Shown: positions 31,241 through 41,055 of the stretch, in pieces
How the letters are laid out: every line of letters starts with the position of its first letter
How positions within the stretch are numbered: position 1 is the first letter of the stretch
NCBI GenBank assembly: GCA_016234535.1
Contig: JACRBH010000199.1
Coordinates: 1 to 64,000, forward strand
Length of the DNA: 64,000 bases
Source: Chloroflexota bacterium
Lineage (GTDB): Bacteria > Chloroflexota > Anaerolineae > Anaerolineales > Villigracilaceae
Reading direction: 5' to 3'
Notes under the pieces: generated by a model
What the model was told of the DNA's origin: nothing
The model's input: the letters and a program-made list of their open reading frames with translations, nothing else
Database searches by the model: none
Position numbers and translations under genes: made by a program

Positions 31241-34045
31241 TTATTTGCTCGTCTTTTCGGCCGGTTCGGTCAACTTGGCTTCGAGGGGAAGTTCGATAAA
31301 GAATCTTGTGCCTTCGCCGTCGATGCCGCTGCTTTCAGCCCACAGGCGGCCGCCGTGCATTTCAACCAGCCGGCGGCTGATGGGCAGGCCGAGGCCTGTA
31401 CCGCCGGCTTTGCGCGTGGAGGAAGTATCCACTTGTGTGAATTCCTGGAAGACGGCTTCCAATTTATCCGGCGGAATGCCGATGCCGGTATCGCGGACGG
31501 TGATGAGGACTTGTTCGCTTTGAGGGATGACGTTGATCGAGATTTTACCTTTTTCCGTAAACTTGATCGCGTTGTTGACAACGTTGATCATCACCTGACG
31601 CAGGCGGGTTCTGTCTGCGGTGATTTCCACTTCCTGGTCTGATTCTTTTTCAATGAATAACGCAAGGTTCTTTTCGCTGGCCAATGTGGATGTAATACTT
31701 GTGACCTCTTCGACGATTTCATGAACTCTGAATTTTTCGGGATGCAGGTTCATGCGGCCTGATTCGATCTTGGCCATATCGAGCACGTCATTGATCAGAT
31801 GCAGAAGATGTCTGCCGTTTTTCTGGATCAAGCCAAGATCGTTGGCCATGTTTTCCGTCAGCGGGCCGTCGAGTTCTTCAAGCATCACGTCGGAGAAGCC
31901 GAGGATGGAGTTGAGCGGTGTGCGCAGTTCATGCGACATATTGGCAAGGAAGGATGACTTAAGGCGGTCCAACTCGCGGAGTTGCGTCACGGTTGCGGAT
32001 TGCTCCACATACAGGCGGGCATTCTGCAGGGCGATGGCGACTTGAACGGCAAGCGTGGTAAAGATATTGGCGTCTTCCCTGGTAAAGTGTCCCGACACTT
32101 TTGATTGCACATCAAACACGCCGATGACCTTTTCACCCGCGATCATGGGCACGGCCATTTCTGACTGCGTTTCGGGCAGGAAACTATTCGGCAGGAAATC
32201 CTCTTCAGAGCGAACGTCGTTTACGATAATAGCTCTTCTTTCACGCGTCGCACGCGCTACAATGGATTTTTCCGTGTCGATCCGAATCGTGTGGCCTTCT
32301 TTCACCATTTGCCTGCCGATTTCGCCTGAGCCGGCTGCAAGGAGCAGCGCATTCCATGATTCGTCTGCAAGATAAATATGCGTGTGATAGAGATGGAACC
32401 GCTCCTGTGTCAGGTCCACCACTGCTTGAAGCAATTCATCAGGATTCAATACTGTGGAGGCCGTGGTACTGACTGCGGCTACGGTTTCCAGTTGGATCGC
32501 GCGTTGCGCCAAAACCGCTTCATCATGTTTACTTTGCGTGACGTCACGTTGAACGGCCACAAACTGGAGAATTTCTCCATGCTCATCCACAATGGGCGAG
32601 ATGGTCAATTGGGCGTTATAGAAAGAGCCGTCTTTGCGGCGATTTGTGACTTCACCGCTCCATGCCTGACCCGATAGAATGGTTCCCCACATTGACTTAT
32701 AAAAGTCGGCATCCTGCTCACCGCTCTTTAGCAGGCGCGGATTACCGCCCATTGCCTCATTCACTGTATAGCCAGTGGTTTTCTCAAAAGCAGGGTTGGC
32801 GAATTGAATGGTGCCTTTGCGGTCGGTGATGACGACCATATCGGCGGTGGACTCGATTGCGCGAGCCAGACGACGGGATTCAGCCAGCGCAGTTTGGGTT
32901 TCTTCAAACAAACGCAGGTTTTCGATATGCACACTGACCTGTTCGGCGATAGTGTTTGCCAATTCCATTGCCCGCGGCGGGATGTTTTCCCAGCCGGCGA
33001 CCGCCAACTGCCCAATGATTTCACCGCGCACAGAAAGGGGCTGTACAAAGTTAACGTTATGCGGAACATACGATTCTGATATTGGAGATACTTTCACGGA
33101 ATCATACATAAAACCCAATTCCGCATCTCCGCGTCCCCCGGCGAAAGATTGCCAGCTTTCGCGCGTCAGGCGGCGGGTGGCTTCTTCGGCGTCGGCGCGG
33201 GCACGGGATGCATCTGCCAACAGGCGAAGGTTTTCCACCTGCTGCCCGAGTTGGCGCGCCACTGCGGATACAAGCCGCTTGTCGTCTTCTGTCAGTGGAT
33301 GCAATGGGTCGGCCCTCAGGAATAGGTTGCCAACCTGCTCGTCCAGCACGTTCACAGTTTCGTGAAGATCATGTTCATTGGGTGAAGATTCGGAGAATGG
33401 GGAAACCGTGGCCTGGTCATAAACAAAACCGACGCGTTCGCTTTGATGGATGGCATCCATAAAGCTTTCCCAGTTTTGGTGAGTGAACTGGCGGGTGGCG
33501 GCCTGCGCCTCGGCGCGTGCGCGTTCAGTGGCTGCCAGCAGGCGCAGGTTCTGTATCTGGAACGAGGCTTGTTGTGCCACTGCATTCGCCAGATTCTCCT
33601 CTTCGAGGGTCCATGTGCGCTCTGATGAAGGGCTGACCTGCATTTCTCCGATCACTTCTCCGCTTGCCATCAGGGGTGCTTTGATGCCGTCTTCAAGTTT
33701 CGAGGGCTCAAAATTCGTTCCCTGTAATGGCAGTAAATTATCGCCGCCATACAAATAGCCGATATGTTCCTTTTCGTACAGGATGGAAGATGCCGTATCC
33801 TCTTTCATGTTCTGGCGGCTGATAGTCCGCGCGGCGGCGTCTTTAAGAAGCTGCGTTTCCAATTCATGGATATGCGCGTTCAAAACATCAATTTCAAAGA
33901 GCAGCTTTTTGTTGTCGCTCAATAATTGAGGCACAGATGATTCAACTTGTTCAGAGGCAGCTTTGGGCGATTCGTCTTCCGCGATACGCTCAAGGTCTGA
34001 GAACAGTTTATCAACCCGTTTTTTTGATTTGTCATCGAGGGGCAT
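31241..34045 (-). CDS. PAS/GAF sensor histidine kinase
   Basis: A 934-residue soluble kinase with no membrane segment. After an N-terminal coiled coil (about 40-80) come three GAF-like modules (about 90-170, 190-277, 295-380) joined by repeated RARAEA/ARRLTRESW linkers. A PAS domain follows (about 392-503, VVITDRKGTIQFANPAFE), then a full GAF (about 516-677), HisKA with His705 in ANMSHELRTPLNS and a HATPase (VVNNAIKFT, VRDTGIGIP, GTGLGLPISRRL). It lies between the kinase-less receptor genes and the PLP enzyme-receiver gene, whose receiver domain is a plausible phosphate acceptor. Confidence 0.93.
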   Translation of the reverse strand: MPLDDKSKKRVDKLFSDLERIAEDESPKAASEQVESSVPQLLSDNKKLLFEIDVLNAHIHELETQLLKDAAARTISRQNMKEDTASSILYEKEHIGYLYGGDNLLPLQGTNFEPSKLEDGIKAPLMASGEVIGEMQVSPSSERTWTLEEENLANAVAQQASFQIQNLRLLAATERARAEAQAATRQFTHQNWESFMDAIHQSERVGFVYDQATVSPFSESSPNEHDLHETVNVLDEQVGNLFLRADPLHPLTEDDKRLVSAVARQLGQQVENLRLLADASRARADAEEATRRLTRESWQSFAGGRGDAELGFMYDSVKVSPISESYVPHNVNFVQPLSVRGEIIGQLAVAGWENIPPRAMELANTIAEQVSVHIENLRLFEETQTALAESRRLARAIESTADMVVITDRKGTIQFANPAFEKTTGYTVNEAMGGNPRLLKSGEQDADFYKSMWGTILSGQAWSGEVTNRRKDGSFYNAQLTISPIVDEHGEILQFVAVQRDVTQSKHDEAVLAQRAIQLETVAAVSTTASTVLNPDELLQAVVDLTQERFHLYHTHIYLADESWNALLLAAGSGEIGRQMVKEGHTIRIDTEKSIVARATRERRAIIVNDVRSEEDFLPNSFLPETQSEMAVPMIAGEKVIGVFDVQSKVSGHFTREDANIFTTLAVQVAIALQNARLYVEQSATVTQLRELDRLKSSFLANMSHELRTPLNSILGFSDVMLEELDGPLTENMANDLGLIQKNGRHLLHLINDVLDMAKIESGRMNLHPEKFRVHEIVEEVTSITSTLASEKNLALFIEKESDQEVEITADRTRLRQVMINVVNNAIKFTEKGKISINVIPQSEQVLITVRDTGIGIPPDKLEAVFQEFTQVDTSSTRKAGGTGLGLPISRRLVEMHGGRLWAESSGIDGEGTRFFIELPLEAKLTEPAEKTSK

Positions 34046-34072
34046 GGGACATGTCTCCTGGGCCTGCGCCGT

Positions 34073-37000
34073 TTAATTCCTGTCTTTCATGCTCAATTGG
34101 GCAATGGTCATGGGCGCACCCAGGGCATGACCCAATTCACGTGCGGCGATCTGAAGCACGGCTTCCACAGTCGTGGCGCTTTGGATCTTCTGGCTGATGA
34201 TGTTCAATGTGCTTTCTCTTTGGGCCTGTTGCTGCGTGCGGGCGAATGAGCGGGCGTTTTGCAGAGCGGTGGATACCTGGGCTGCGAGAGTGGCGTAGAT
34301 GTTGGCATCTTCTTCGGTAAAGGCGTTGAGAACTTCCGATTGCACATCCAGCACACCTAATATTTGATCGCCGATGACCAGCGGTACTGCCATTTCGGAA
34401 TTTGTTTCGGGGAGCAGCGGATTGGGCAGCCAGCCTGCCTCATTGCGTACATCATTAACGATCACGGCCTGACTGGTGCGGGCGGCGCGTGCCACGAGTG
34501 ATTTTTCCTGTGCTAAAGGAATAACCGCAGTGCCGTCTGTACCTTCATGTTCGTCGCCTTCCTTATAACCGCAGGCGGCAATCTTAAGTTCCGCTGTGTT
34601 TTCATTATAGATAAAAACATGGGCATGGTATAAGCCGAATTGACGCTGGGTTAGATGCACCACAGTGTGCAGCATTTTATCAATATCCAATTCTCTGGAC
34701 GAAACTGAACTCACCTCGGCAACTGCTGCGAGTTGGCGGGCGCGTTTATCCAATTCGACCTGACTGCGTTTGGTTTCATCAAACTGTCGCAGGGATTCGA
34801 TGTGCGCCGAGAGACGTTCTGCAACCGCACTGGCCAGCTCAAGGGATTCTTTATCGTCGGAGCCAAGACCCTGAACAACAAGTTTGCCAACGGCTTCGTC
34901 ACGGATTTTGAGCGGCAGGCTGTAGCCGGCATCTTCTGTTTGTTCACCTTCCGCCTGATCGTATTGACGGACTTCCTTCAAATCATAGATGTAACTCGAG
35001 CCTCGATCAGCGTTTACATCCAGGTAATCCTTCCAGCCTTCGCGAGTCAGGCGGCGTGAGGCTTCTTCCGCCTCAAAGCGGTAGCGTTCTGCGCTATCCA
35101 ACAGGCGCAGATTTTCGATTTGCTGCGCCACCTGCTGTGCCACGATATTTACCAATTCATCAGCGCGGGAAATGGGCGATTGTCCTTCCATTTCCACAAC
35201 CAGGTTTCCAAGTGATTCCCCCGTGACAGCGATGGACGCGGTGAGGGCGTGATCGTTGATCGGTAGTTGGGATTGCCCCAATTCTGTCATCGGTATGATT
35301 TTATTTTGCTCGAACGCAAACCCTGTCTCTTCAGGCCTGTGAATGGCATCCAAATAATCCTTCCAATTGGCCCGGGATAAACGCCGAGCTTGCTCCTCCA
35401 CCTCGGCGCGGGCTCGTTCCGTCTCCGCGAGGAAGTTTGAGTTCTGGATGGCGATGGCTAGTTGGCCGGCCAGCGCTTCAAAGGCTGTGAGCATATCCTG
35501 ATTCAACATTCCGGCTTGACGGGCCTGCATATCCAGCACGCCTACTACATTTTCTCCGAAGAGCAGCGGCACGGCCATTTCAGAACGGGTGTCGGGCAGG
35601 AGCGGATTGGGGCGGAAGGTGGTGCTGGCGGTTGTATCGGAAATGACCACGGAGCGTTTTTCCATTGCGGCGCGTCCATTAATTGACCCGGTATTTAATG
35701 GCAACTGGTGACCGCGATCTGCCAATTCCATGCCTACTGTCCCAGTGCCGGATTGCAAAACCAGGGCGGTCTGGCTGGGGTTTGTCAGATAGACTTGAAC
35801 ATAGTACAGATCAAACCGTGAGCGGATCAGTTCTGCAGCGTCCTTCAACATAACATCCACTGCGCGCACTTGAGATACTGATCGGGCAACTTCGGCGGCA
35901 AGCTCGAGGTTGCGGGTACGTTCTGCCACGCGTCCTTCCAGCGTGGTAAGTGATTCGCGCAATTGGGTAACCATCGAATTGAATGCGTTTGCGAGTGTGC
36001 CGATTTCATCGCTGCTTTTCACCACGGCTTTTCGTTCCAGGTTGCCTCCTGTCACGGCAATGGCCGTTTCAGTCAGTTCACCGATGGGATGCACAGTGTT
36101 ATTGATAAACTGGACGATTACAAAGCCGCCAAAAATAATTGCAGCCAAACTTGCAAGGATGGTGAGCAGCAGATTTCGATTTTCCGCCGCAATGACTTCG
36201 GTCCGGTCTGAGACGATTTCCAGTACGCCAATGACCTTGCCGGAAAAATCTTTGAGAGGGAAGCTGATGATTGAGTAACTTCGCCCCTCGATTTTTCTTT
36301 CGGATATCACCGACTCTCCAGCCATTACGCGGGGATACGCCGATATGTCAGCGTAAATGGGGTGGTCATTCGTGCCGGCTTGAAATAATAGATCTTCGTT
36401 TGGTCCGGCCAATTCCGTAACGGCACCCTGGAAAGTGGCATTTTGCGCCGTTTTATTGTCGAGCATAATCTGCGCGTCCATGCCGTATTGCTGTTTGATG
36501 GATTCCAGGAATGACGGGCCAATGTCGATACCGACATCGATAACACCGATATGTTTGCCTTGATAATTTACGGGTACAACGCCGCGCACGCCAAAACCGC
36601 CGCGGCCGATTTCAGGACCGCTAACAGCCTTTTTATCGGTATTGGCTTGTACAACCGTTGCGCGGATGGATGTTAGGTCATCTCCAAACTTGTCCAATTG
36701 GTGAAGGCGCAGAAAAGAGGTGGCTGGCGGCAGGAGGAATTGATATTGTTTTACATCGAATTCACTTTGAACAGCATAAAAGGTTGGAAGCATGATTTCT
36801 TTCAGAAGTTCGCGGTCACCGGATGCGAAGGCTGACTGCACTTCCGAATTGTTCGCCGTTTCTGTAGCAATTGCCAGCGCCAGCTTTTGAAGCCCCTCAA
36901 CCTGATTTCGCACGGAGCTTTCAATGCGGGCAAGGTCTTTTGCCTCCTCTTCCTTGTTTCGGCGGGTTGTTTCAAAAAAATTATATAAAGTCAGCCCCAG

Positions 37001-37144
37001 CGCCATGACAACCAGTACGGAGATGATGGGTAAGACCAGCTTGCGGCTCACTGACCAGAAAGGATGCGCCCTGGTCGAAGTTGACTGTGCCGGCTTGGAA
37101 AGGATATTTTTAAACCAATTGGATTTACGAGTTGATTGAGACAT
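34073..37144 (-). CDS. Kinase-less receptor: dCache, HAMP and multiple GAF modules
   Basis: A 1023-residue membrane protein. TM1 lies at about 35-55, an extracytoplasmic double-Cache-like sensor at about 56-325 (GRGGFGVRGVVPVNYQGKHI), TM2 at about 328-352, and HAMP at about 353-410 ending EIGTLANAFNSM. The cytoplasmic part has a GAF (LLPDTRSEMAVPLLFGENVV), two truncated GAF-like modules each preceded by ARRLSRANW or SRRLTREGW, and a second full GAF. No HisKA or HATPase, methyl-accepting or cyclase domain follows. It ends with the tail SQKIQSATTVEAVLQIAARE shared by the next two receptors. It probably signals through the kinases of the operon. Confidence 0.88.
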   Translation of the reverse strand: MSQSTRKSNWFKNILSKPAQSTSTRAHPFWSVSRKLVLPIISVLVVMALGLTLYNFFETTRRNKEEEAKDLARIESSVRNQVEGLQKLALAIATETANNSEVQSAFASGDRELLKEIMLPTFYAVQSEFDVKQYQFLLPPATSFLRLHQLDKFGDDLTSIRATVVQANTDKKAVSGPEIGRGGFGVRGVVPVNYQGKHIGVIDVGIDIGPSFLESIKQQYGMDAQIMLDNKTAQNATFQGAVTELAGPNEDLLFQAGTNDHPIYADISAYPRVMAGESVISERKIEGRSYSIISFPLKDFSGKVIGVLEIVSDRTEVIAAENRNLLLTILASLAAIIFGGFVIVQFINNTVHPIGELTETAIAVTGGNLERKAVVKSSDEIGTLANAFNSMVTQLRESLTTLEGRVAERTRNLELAAEVARSVSQVRAVDVMLKDAAELIRSRFDLYYVQVYLTNPSQTALVLQSGTGTVGMELADRGHQLPLNTGSINGRAAMEKRSVVISDTTASTTFRPNPLLPDTRSEMAVPLLFGENVVGVLDMQARQAGMLNQDMLTAFEALAGQLAIAIQNSNFLAETERARAEVEEQARRLSRANWKDYLDAIHRPEETGFAFEQNKIIPMTELGQSQLPINDHALTASIAVTGESLGNLVVEMEGQSPISRADELVNIVAQQVAQQIENLRLLDSAERYRFEAEEASRRLTREGWKDYLDVNADRGSSYIYDLKEVRQYDQAEGEQTEDAGYSLPLKIRDEAVGKLVVQGLGSDDKESLELASAVAERLSAHIESLRQFDETKRSQVELDKRARQLAAVAEVSSVSSRELDIDKMLHTVVHLTQRQFGLYHAHVFIYNENTAELKIAACGYKEGDEHEGTDGTAVIPLAQEKSLVARAARTSQAVIVNDVRNEAGWLPNPLLPETNSEMAVPLVIGDQILGVLDVQSEVLNAFTEEDANIYATLAAQVSTALQNARSFARTQQQAQRESTLNIISQKIQSATTVEAVLQIAARELGHALGAPMTIAQLSMKDRN

Positions 37145-37171
37145 ATGAGTACTCCTCTGTTACAGCCAGGG

Positions 37172-39046
37172 TCAGTTCTGGTTGGCTCCGTTGCCGCCAT
37201 TCTTGCGGCCGATGCCGATGCTGGCGCTGACGCGAGCTGCACCAAGCGCAAATCCGATTTCGCGAATGGCTGTTTGCAGCGTATCATCCACTGTGGTGGC
37301 GCGCTGAATCTTCTGGCCGATGGCATTTACCAATGATTCCAAATCCGCTTCCGCTTTGGATTGTTCGAAGGAACGGGCATTCTGCAGGGAGATGGAAACC
37401 TGCCCTGCGAGTGATTGCAGGAGGGTGACATCCTCTTCGCCCAGCCCGTTGACTATATTTTGTTGCACGTCCAGCACCCCCAGCACTTGTTTGCCCAAAG
37501 AAATCGGAATAGCCGCTTCAGATTTTGTGTCCGGTAATAACGCATTGGGAAGCCAGCCATCAGCCTGGGATGTATCTGGAACGAGAACGGGCTCATTGGT
37601 GGCGGCGGCGCGTCCCACCAGACCGCGTCCCTTGGGAACTTTGTGACCGCGGGCCAGCATTGTGGCGCCCGCTTCGCCCGTTCCGCCTGCCATGATCAAG
37701 TCACCGGTTTCTTCATCCAAAAAGTAAATGTGAGCGTGGTAGTAATTGAACGCGGTCTTCACCTGTTCCACCACATCGAGTGCCAGTTGATTGGGGTTGG
37801 TGGCCATCGATAGGCGGCGGCTGACTTCAGCCGAGGTTTGCACGGCCAATGCCCGGCGGCGCACATCTTCAAATGCCTGCCGCAGTTTTGAAGTCATGGT
37901 ATTGAACGTTTGAGCCAGTGTTCCGACCTCGTCACCGGAATCAACTTCAGCCTGCACATCGAAGTTGCCAGAGGCAATTTGTTCAGCAGTGTCTGTCAAA
38001 TGGGCGATGGGGCGCGTTAGCTGCTGTGATAGGAAAATTGCCAGGAAGATGGATAAAGCCAGTACAACCACCACTGTGACGATTGAAGCTGTAAAAGTTT
38101 GAGCGCTTGTTGTTTGCGCGGCGCTGATATCTTCAGCCGCGAGTTGCTCGCCCAGGGCTTCGATTTTTGACGATAAAGGCTCAACTTCGCGGGCGGCGGC
38201 GATCATTGCGGCATCGTATTGAGCGATTTCATTATCCCTGGTCACGAGTACATCGAAGGCCGTTTGATAATTATCGGCCAGGGTTTTCAACTCGGTCTTT
38301 TCGGCCGATTGGAGCAGGTCAGACGCAGTAACCTGGCTTTTGAACTGAATGATCGATGCATGCACATCGTCAGCGTATCCCTGCTCCCGGCGCGCCAGAT
38401 AATCTTTTTCATGGCGGCGAATTTGGAGCAGGGTAATTTCCAGATTTTCCAACCCTGGCTTGTCGGCGATTTTGATTTCAAGATCATGAGCTACGTCACG
38501 CACATCGCCCAGATAACCGGTGTTTTCGTTTTCGCCATACTGCCTTGAGGCTTCAACGAGTGTGAGAAAACTTTGTTCATACGTGTCGGTGAATTGGGTT
38601 AGTGATGCGATATCAGACTCGTATTGCGCCTGAGTCATGTCACCTGTTGAAGTTGTTGCCGCTACAGAGCCAAAGGGGGCCAGTAGTTCAATATGTTCGT
38701 GCATTAAGGCAATGTTTTCGTTGTAAGGGATCACATAGTTGGTGTAGGCTGTATCAAACCCTTCGCTTTGCCAGCGCAGAATAAAGTTTTTCTCATAACG
38801 GCGGGCTTGCAGGAGATAAATTTGCAATTCATCGGACAGGTTTTGAATCTCGCCGCCTTGCGACAGAGCGTGTTCATAACCAGTTTGCACTTGATTTAAA
38901 CCCCGCAGAGTGACGCCGGCAATGACCAGCGCAAAGACGAACATGACACTGAAAGCCAGCATCAATTTAAGCTGGAGGCGAAGGTCGCCCCAGAAGCCAA
39001 AGTGCCTCTCTGATGAAATGGAATTAGAAGTTGATGTTATGTTCAT
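37172..39046 (-). CDS. Kinase-less receptor: helical bimodular sensor, HAMP and GAF
   Basis: A 624-residue membrane protein. TM1 is at about 26-47. The external part (about 48-315) is all helical, with ARRYEKNFILRW and IRRHEKDYLARREQGY, the paired signature of helical bimodular (HBM) ligand domains known from chemoreceptors such as McpS. TM2 (about 316-338), HAMP (LTRPIAHLTDTAEQIASGNF, DEVGTLAQTFNTM) and one GAF (GRGLVGRAAATNEPVLV, LLPDTKSEAAIPI) follow. It ends in the tail GQKIQRATTVDDTLQTAIRE, like its neighbours, without an effector domain. In known HBM receptors the ligands are organic acids; none is proven here. Confidence 0.87.
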   Translation of the reverse strand: MNITSTSNSISSERHFGFWGDLRLQLKLMLAFSVMFVFALVIAGVTLRGLNQVQTGYEHALSQGGEIQNLSDELQIYLLQARRYEKNFILRWQSEGFDTAYTNYVIPYNENIALMHEHIELLAPFGSVAATTSTGDMTQAQYESDIASLTQFTDTYEQSFLTLVEASRQYGENENTGYLGDVRDVAHDLEIKIADKPGLENLEITLLQIRRHEKDYLARREQGYADDVHASIIQFKSQVTASDLLQSAEKTELKTLADNYQTAFDVLVTRDNEIAQYDAAMIAAAREVEPLSSKIEALGEQLAAEDISAAQTTSAQTFTASIVTVVVVLALSIFLAIFLSQQLTRPIAHLTDTAEQIASGNFDVQAEVDSGDEVGTLAQTFNTMTSKLRQAFEDVRRRALAVQTSAEVSRRLSMATNPNQLALDVVEQVKTAFNYYHAHIYFLDEETGDLIMAGGTGEAGATMLARGHKVPKGRGLVGRAAATNEPVLVPDTSQADGWLPNALLPDTKSEAAIPISLGKQVLGVLDVQQNIVNGLGEEDVTLLQSLAGQVSISLQNARSFEQSKAEADLESLVNAIGQKIQRATTVDDTLQTAIREIGFALGAARVSASIGIGRKNGGNGANQN

Positions 39047-39063
39047 TTTTGCTCCAGAACCAA

Positions 39064-41055
39064 TTAATTGCTTTCGTGTTTGTCAGTCAACACTTTGGGG
39101 TCAAGAGTCACCAGTGTTTGGCGCATCCCCAGTGAGTGACCTAATTCACGTGCCGCAATTTGTAACGCCGCTTCAACTGTGGTGGTACCCTGGATCTTCT
39201 GGGTGATAAGGTTAATGGCCTCCTGCTGGGCGGCGCGTTTGCGGTTGAGTTCCTCCAGGCGTCGGCGCTCGGTAACATCCTGATTCGCGCCATACCAGCG
39301 GATAATCTTTCCATCCTTATCACGTTCCACATTGATGTTTACAGTGATGTAGCCTATCTCGCCGTCTGAAAAAATGATACGGTGTTCCAGGGTCGTGTGG
39401 AGATGGCGTTCTTTGGATTCCATAACTTTTTGAATCTCACCCCCTACAAGCGCTCCATCATCGGGGTGGACAAAATTCCGGGCATAGTCAGCAGAGGATA
39501 TTTTGTACCCGCCAACCTTTTCAACAGTGGTGCGGAAAATCGAATAGAACTGGTCGTTGAAGGTAAAGAGGTCTTTCTCTGCATCGTATTCCCAGTTGGC
39601 AAGGCGGGCGATCTTGAGCGCGTCGGATAAAAGAACCTGACTGCGTTGGATTTCTGTGTACGACTGCGCATTTTGCGCGGCAATAGCAACCTGGTTGGCA
39701 ATGGCCTGCAGCGCATCGATATCTTCGTGTTTCAGACCATCCACAACATTGTGCTGCACATCCAGCACGCCCAATACCTGGTCGCCGATGGCAATGGGAA
39801 TTGCAACTTCAGATTTGGTTTCAGGCAATAGCGGATTGGGCAGCCACTCGCGGCTTTGGGAGGTATCTGTTATCAGAATCGGTTCCCTGCTTTCCGCGGC
39901 GCGTCCCACCAGACCGCGTCCTTTGGCAAGCTTATGGGATTGTGCGAGCATCATCCTGCCAGCCTCTCCTGTGCCGCCCGCCATTACCAGGTTTTCGCGG
40001 ATATCGTCAAAGAAGTAAATCTGGGTGTGATAGTAATCGAATGCATCCCTAACCTGGTTCACCACTTCCGTTACCAGTTCTTTTCGATCGAGGATGGTGG
40101 AAAGGCGGCGGCTGACTTCTGTAGAGGTATCCAGCGCTTTGGTGCGGTCTGCCACGCGTTGTTCCAATCCGCTGAGGATATCCTTAAGTTGCGCGATCAT
40201 GCTGTTGAATGAGCGGGCGAGCATGCCGATTTCATCAGTGCTTGTGATGTCAGCATAGACTTCGAGGTTTCCCTTCGCAACCTGGTCGGCGGTTTGGGCC
40301 AAATGACTAACTGGTGTTACCACTGAGCGGACGATGAAGAAACCCAGGATGATCGTGATCAAGACCGCCGCCATGATTAACGTGCCAAGGAATGTTATGG
40401 AACGGTTGATTAAGGATTGGATGTCCGTTTCCTTTTTTTGGATCTCCACGTGTTGAAGTAGTACCGCCCGGTCAATGGCAGAACGGTGAGATTCGTAATC
40501 TAGTGTGAGTATCTCATCAAAAATTTTATCGGCTTCCTGAAGTTTGTCCGCTCGAATGGCTGGTATCAATTGGTTATTGACAACTTCAAAGAAATCCTGG
40601 GCAGGCAGGTAGGAGTCAACAAGTAACGCCTGCTTAATATCATTGTTTGCAATTTCTTCAGAAGTCAGGGTTTCGACCCAGTAGGTATGCCGCTCCTTAT
40701 ACTCATTTTGCAGCGCGGGTATTTTTTCGATCAAACTGTCCACTGACGCCGTGTCCCCTTCCTTGGCGGCTTCCAATAATAGCGATGTTGTAAGATATGA
40801 CTCGATAATGTACGCCGGGGGCGGCAAAATATCGGCCACTAATTCTTGATTCTGTGTAAGTTGTTTATAAAGCGGGCCATTGACCTGTACCGTGCTCATT
40901 GTATAAAAGGCAAATGCGGCAAAGGTGCCCAAACTAACCACGCTGATCGCTATCAATGTGGATAATTTGATTCCGACTCGCAAGTTCGAAAAAAAGGAGA
41001 ATAACCTAAATTTTGGACGCGGGGTATCAAATGAATTAAGGTCAGGTGTTTTCAT
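39064..41055 (-). CDS. Kinase-less receptor: helical sensor, HAMP, GAF and PAS
   Basis: A 663-residue membrane protein. TM1 is at about 27-50, with a helical extracytoplasmic domain (PPPAYIIESYLTT, then an RHTYWVETL helix) to about 218. TM2 is at about 220-242, followed by HAMP (DEIGMLARSFNSM), a GAF (GRGLVGRAAESREPILI, LLPETKSEVAIPI) and a PAS of the PAS_3 type (NWEYDAEKDLFTFNDQFYSI, YGANQDVTERRR). The protein stops after the shared tail TQKIQGTTTVEAALQIAARE. No kinase is present. Its start overlaps the end of the hybrid kinase gene by 4 bp. Confidence 0.88.
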   Translation of the reverse strand: MKTPDLNSFDTPRPKFRLFSFFSNLRVGIKLSTLIAISVVSLGTFAAFAFYTMSTVQVNGPLYKQLTQNQELVADILPPPAYIIESYLTTSLLLEAAKEGDTASVDSLIEKIPALQNEYKERHTYWVETLTSEEIANNDIKQALLVDSYLPAQDFFEVVNNQLIPAIRADKLQEADKIFDEILTLDYESHRSAIDRAVLLQHVEIQKKETDIQSLINRSITFLGTLIMAAVLITIILGFFIVRSVVTPVSHLAQTADQVAKGNLEVYADITSTDEIGMLARSFNSMIAQLKDILSGLEQRVADRTKALDTSTEVSRRLSTILDRKELVTEVVNQVRDAFDYYHTQIYFFDDIRENLVMAGGTGEAGRMMLAQSHKLAKGRGLVGRAAESREPILITDTSQSREWLPNPLLPETKSEVAIPIAIGDQVLGVLDVQHNVVDGLKHEDIDALQAIANQVAIAAQNAQSYTEIQRSQVLLSDALKIARLANWEYDAEKDLFTFNDQFYSIFRTTVEKVGGYKISSADYARNFVHPDDGALVGGEIQKVMESKERHLHTTLEHRIIFSDGEIGYITVNINVERDKDGKIIRWYGANQDVTERRRLEELNRKRAAQQEAINLITQKIQGTTTVEAALQIAARELGHSLGMRQTLVTLDPKVLTDKHESN

